Assembly (NCBI GenBank): GCA_013368325.1
Contig: JAACJK010000227.1
Coordinates: 310,001-374,000 of the forward strand
Length of the DNA: 64,000 nt
DNA from: Ephemerocybe angulata
Lineage: Eukaryota > Basidiomycota > Agaricomycetes > Agaricales > Psathyrellaceae
Reading direction: 5' to 3'
Shown here piece by piece: positions 63,005 to 64,000 of this stretch (its first letter is position 1; each line of letters opens with the position of its first letter). A program made the translations under genes and the position numbers. Below the pieces are notes generated by a model. It saw only the letters and a list, made by a program, of their open reading frames with translations. It searched no databases and was not told where the DNA came from.

Positions 63005-64000
63005 ATGAGCTCCGAAGACGAGGATACCGAGGCATCCGACGACGACGACGACGACGCACCCGCCCCCATTACCGGACCAACCCCTCTCACCGGCGCTCCA
63101 TCCTGGACCAAAATCGTCGACAAGCGCGAACGCTTTGCCGTCCGATACCGGACTGCGACGCGTTCTCTTGAAGCCGTCCTTGGTATGTGCTATCCCTTCG
63201 GGCCTTGGTTGCCTTTCACTGACGTACCTCTTTCTTCAGCCGACGTCGAGAAAACCTGGAGTGCACCGTGCTATGCTCACTTCAAGCGCGCGGTGCCACA
63301 GGCTGGGGTCAATGGGGGAGACAACAAGTATCTCTTCGAATGCAAGTAGTAAGTTGCCCTTCTCACCTGTCTCCTGGTTTCCAAGCTTACCTTCATCTAG
63401 CTTTCCCTCGAAGGTCGTCGGTCGCGCCTGCCACGATGATAGCACGTCCAACCTCGTCCGCCACGTCGCCGCCTGCCCCGCTTCCCAAAATACTCCCGAG
63501 GCCGGCGCCATGCGCAAGTACGCCCAAGGCACCACCTATACCCCCGGCAAGCAACGCGTCTACACCGCCTACTGGGTGTCCCGTGCGCGTCGACCTTACG
63601 CCATCATCGAAGACCCCGAGCTCCGGACGATGTTCTTGTCGCTCTACTCACGCTATCAACTCCAGAGCCGGGTCACTCTCTCCAGCGACGTCATCGAGAT
63701 CCACGGTATGGCAAAGTCCCATATCCAGGGCATCATTCGAGTATGTTACTTTTTGTTTTCATTCTTTGGGTATGGATACTGACTACCTATTGTGTGATAG
63801 GCCCTTCCCGGGAAGATTCATGTCGGGGCGGATGGCTGGACTTCACCCAACGTGTTCTCCTTCATCGGCGCCACCCTCCACTTCATGAAAGACGGACGCC
63901 TTCAGTCTTTGTTGATGGACTACATCAAGTTGACTGAGGCCCACACCGGCGTCTACCTCGCGAGTCGGTTAGCCGAGACCCTGCACGAGTGGGGCCTCGA
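63005..64000 (+). CDS. hAT family transposase, 5' part
   Basis: Exons 63005-63182, 63240-63348, 63401-63740 and 63801 to the window edge keep frame. The start is MSSEDEDTEASDDDDDD, an acidic N-terminus. A BED-like zinc finger follows, with FECKYFP, then CHDDSTSNLVRHVAAC. The region with SDVIEIHGMAKSHIQ leads into the RNase H-like core KIHVGADGWTSPNVFSFIG, where the Asp of GADGW is the first catalytic residue of hAT enzymes. DYIKLTEAHTGVYLASRLAE follows. hAT transposases cut and paste DNA and make 8-bp target duplications. The rest, including the dimerisation domain, lies outside the window. Nothing is broken in the visible part. Confidence 0.85.

Overview
The window is nuclear DNA from a basidiomycete fungus, most likely an agaricomycete. 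Genes are split by many short GT-AG introns, BTB/POZ proteins of the agaricomycete type are present, and there are Ty1/copia, chromovirus (Ty3/gypsy) and hAT elements. I cannot name the genus. I found no rRNA, tRNA, CRISPR or bacterial operon structure.

The left 58 kb is built on a degenerate segmental duplication. The repeated unit holds a forward beta-carbonic anhydrase (CA) copy, a non-coding spacer, a forward gene with a ubiquitin-like domain (here called ULD), and an inverted CA remnant placed head-to-head with the next forward CA. Forward CA copies begin near 0.4, 14.6, 22.9, 36.4 and 56.1 kb. Inverted CA remnants lie near 13.4-14.3, 21.6-22.6, 35.3-35.9 and 55.3-55.8 kb. ULD genes lie at 4.2-7.1, 18.4-20.6 and 27.4-34.2 kb. 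Only the CA at 36.4-38.2 kb keeps all zinc ligands and an open, spliceable frame. The fifth unit has lost its ULD gene.

The most unusual feature is inside the three ULD genes. After five ordinary exons, each gene runs into a tandem array of intron-like units of about 70 bp. Each unit starts with a donor (usually gtaagt), has a ctcac branch-like site, and ends in ttacag or ttatag. Successive units are separated by exactly one phase-0 codon, rarely by 9 or 30 nt. The arrays hold 22, 11 and 59 such micro-exons (92 in all, 116 codons), with no stop codon. Their codons join the upstream and downstream exons in frame and spell amphipathic or heptad-like helices. Within an array the introns stay similar while the codons differ. 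I know of no described precedent.

Mobile DNA: a young copia element sits 3' of the first ULD gene (7.3-13.2 kb, minus strand). A hAT-type MITE (44.5-44.9 kb) lies next to a recent chromovirus (44.9-51.7 kb, minus strand) that carries two apparent lesions. A second hAT-type MITE is at 54.6-55.0 kb, and the 5' part of a hAT transposase gene runs off the right end. Between and beyond these lie an intact BTB gene (39.3-40.4 kb), its broken paralogue (59.0-60.1 kb), a small secreted protein gene (53.3-53.8 kb), a conserved gene of unknown function (60.7-61.3 kb) and its truncated copy (38.8-39.1 kb).
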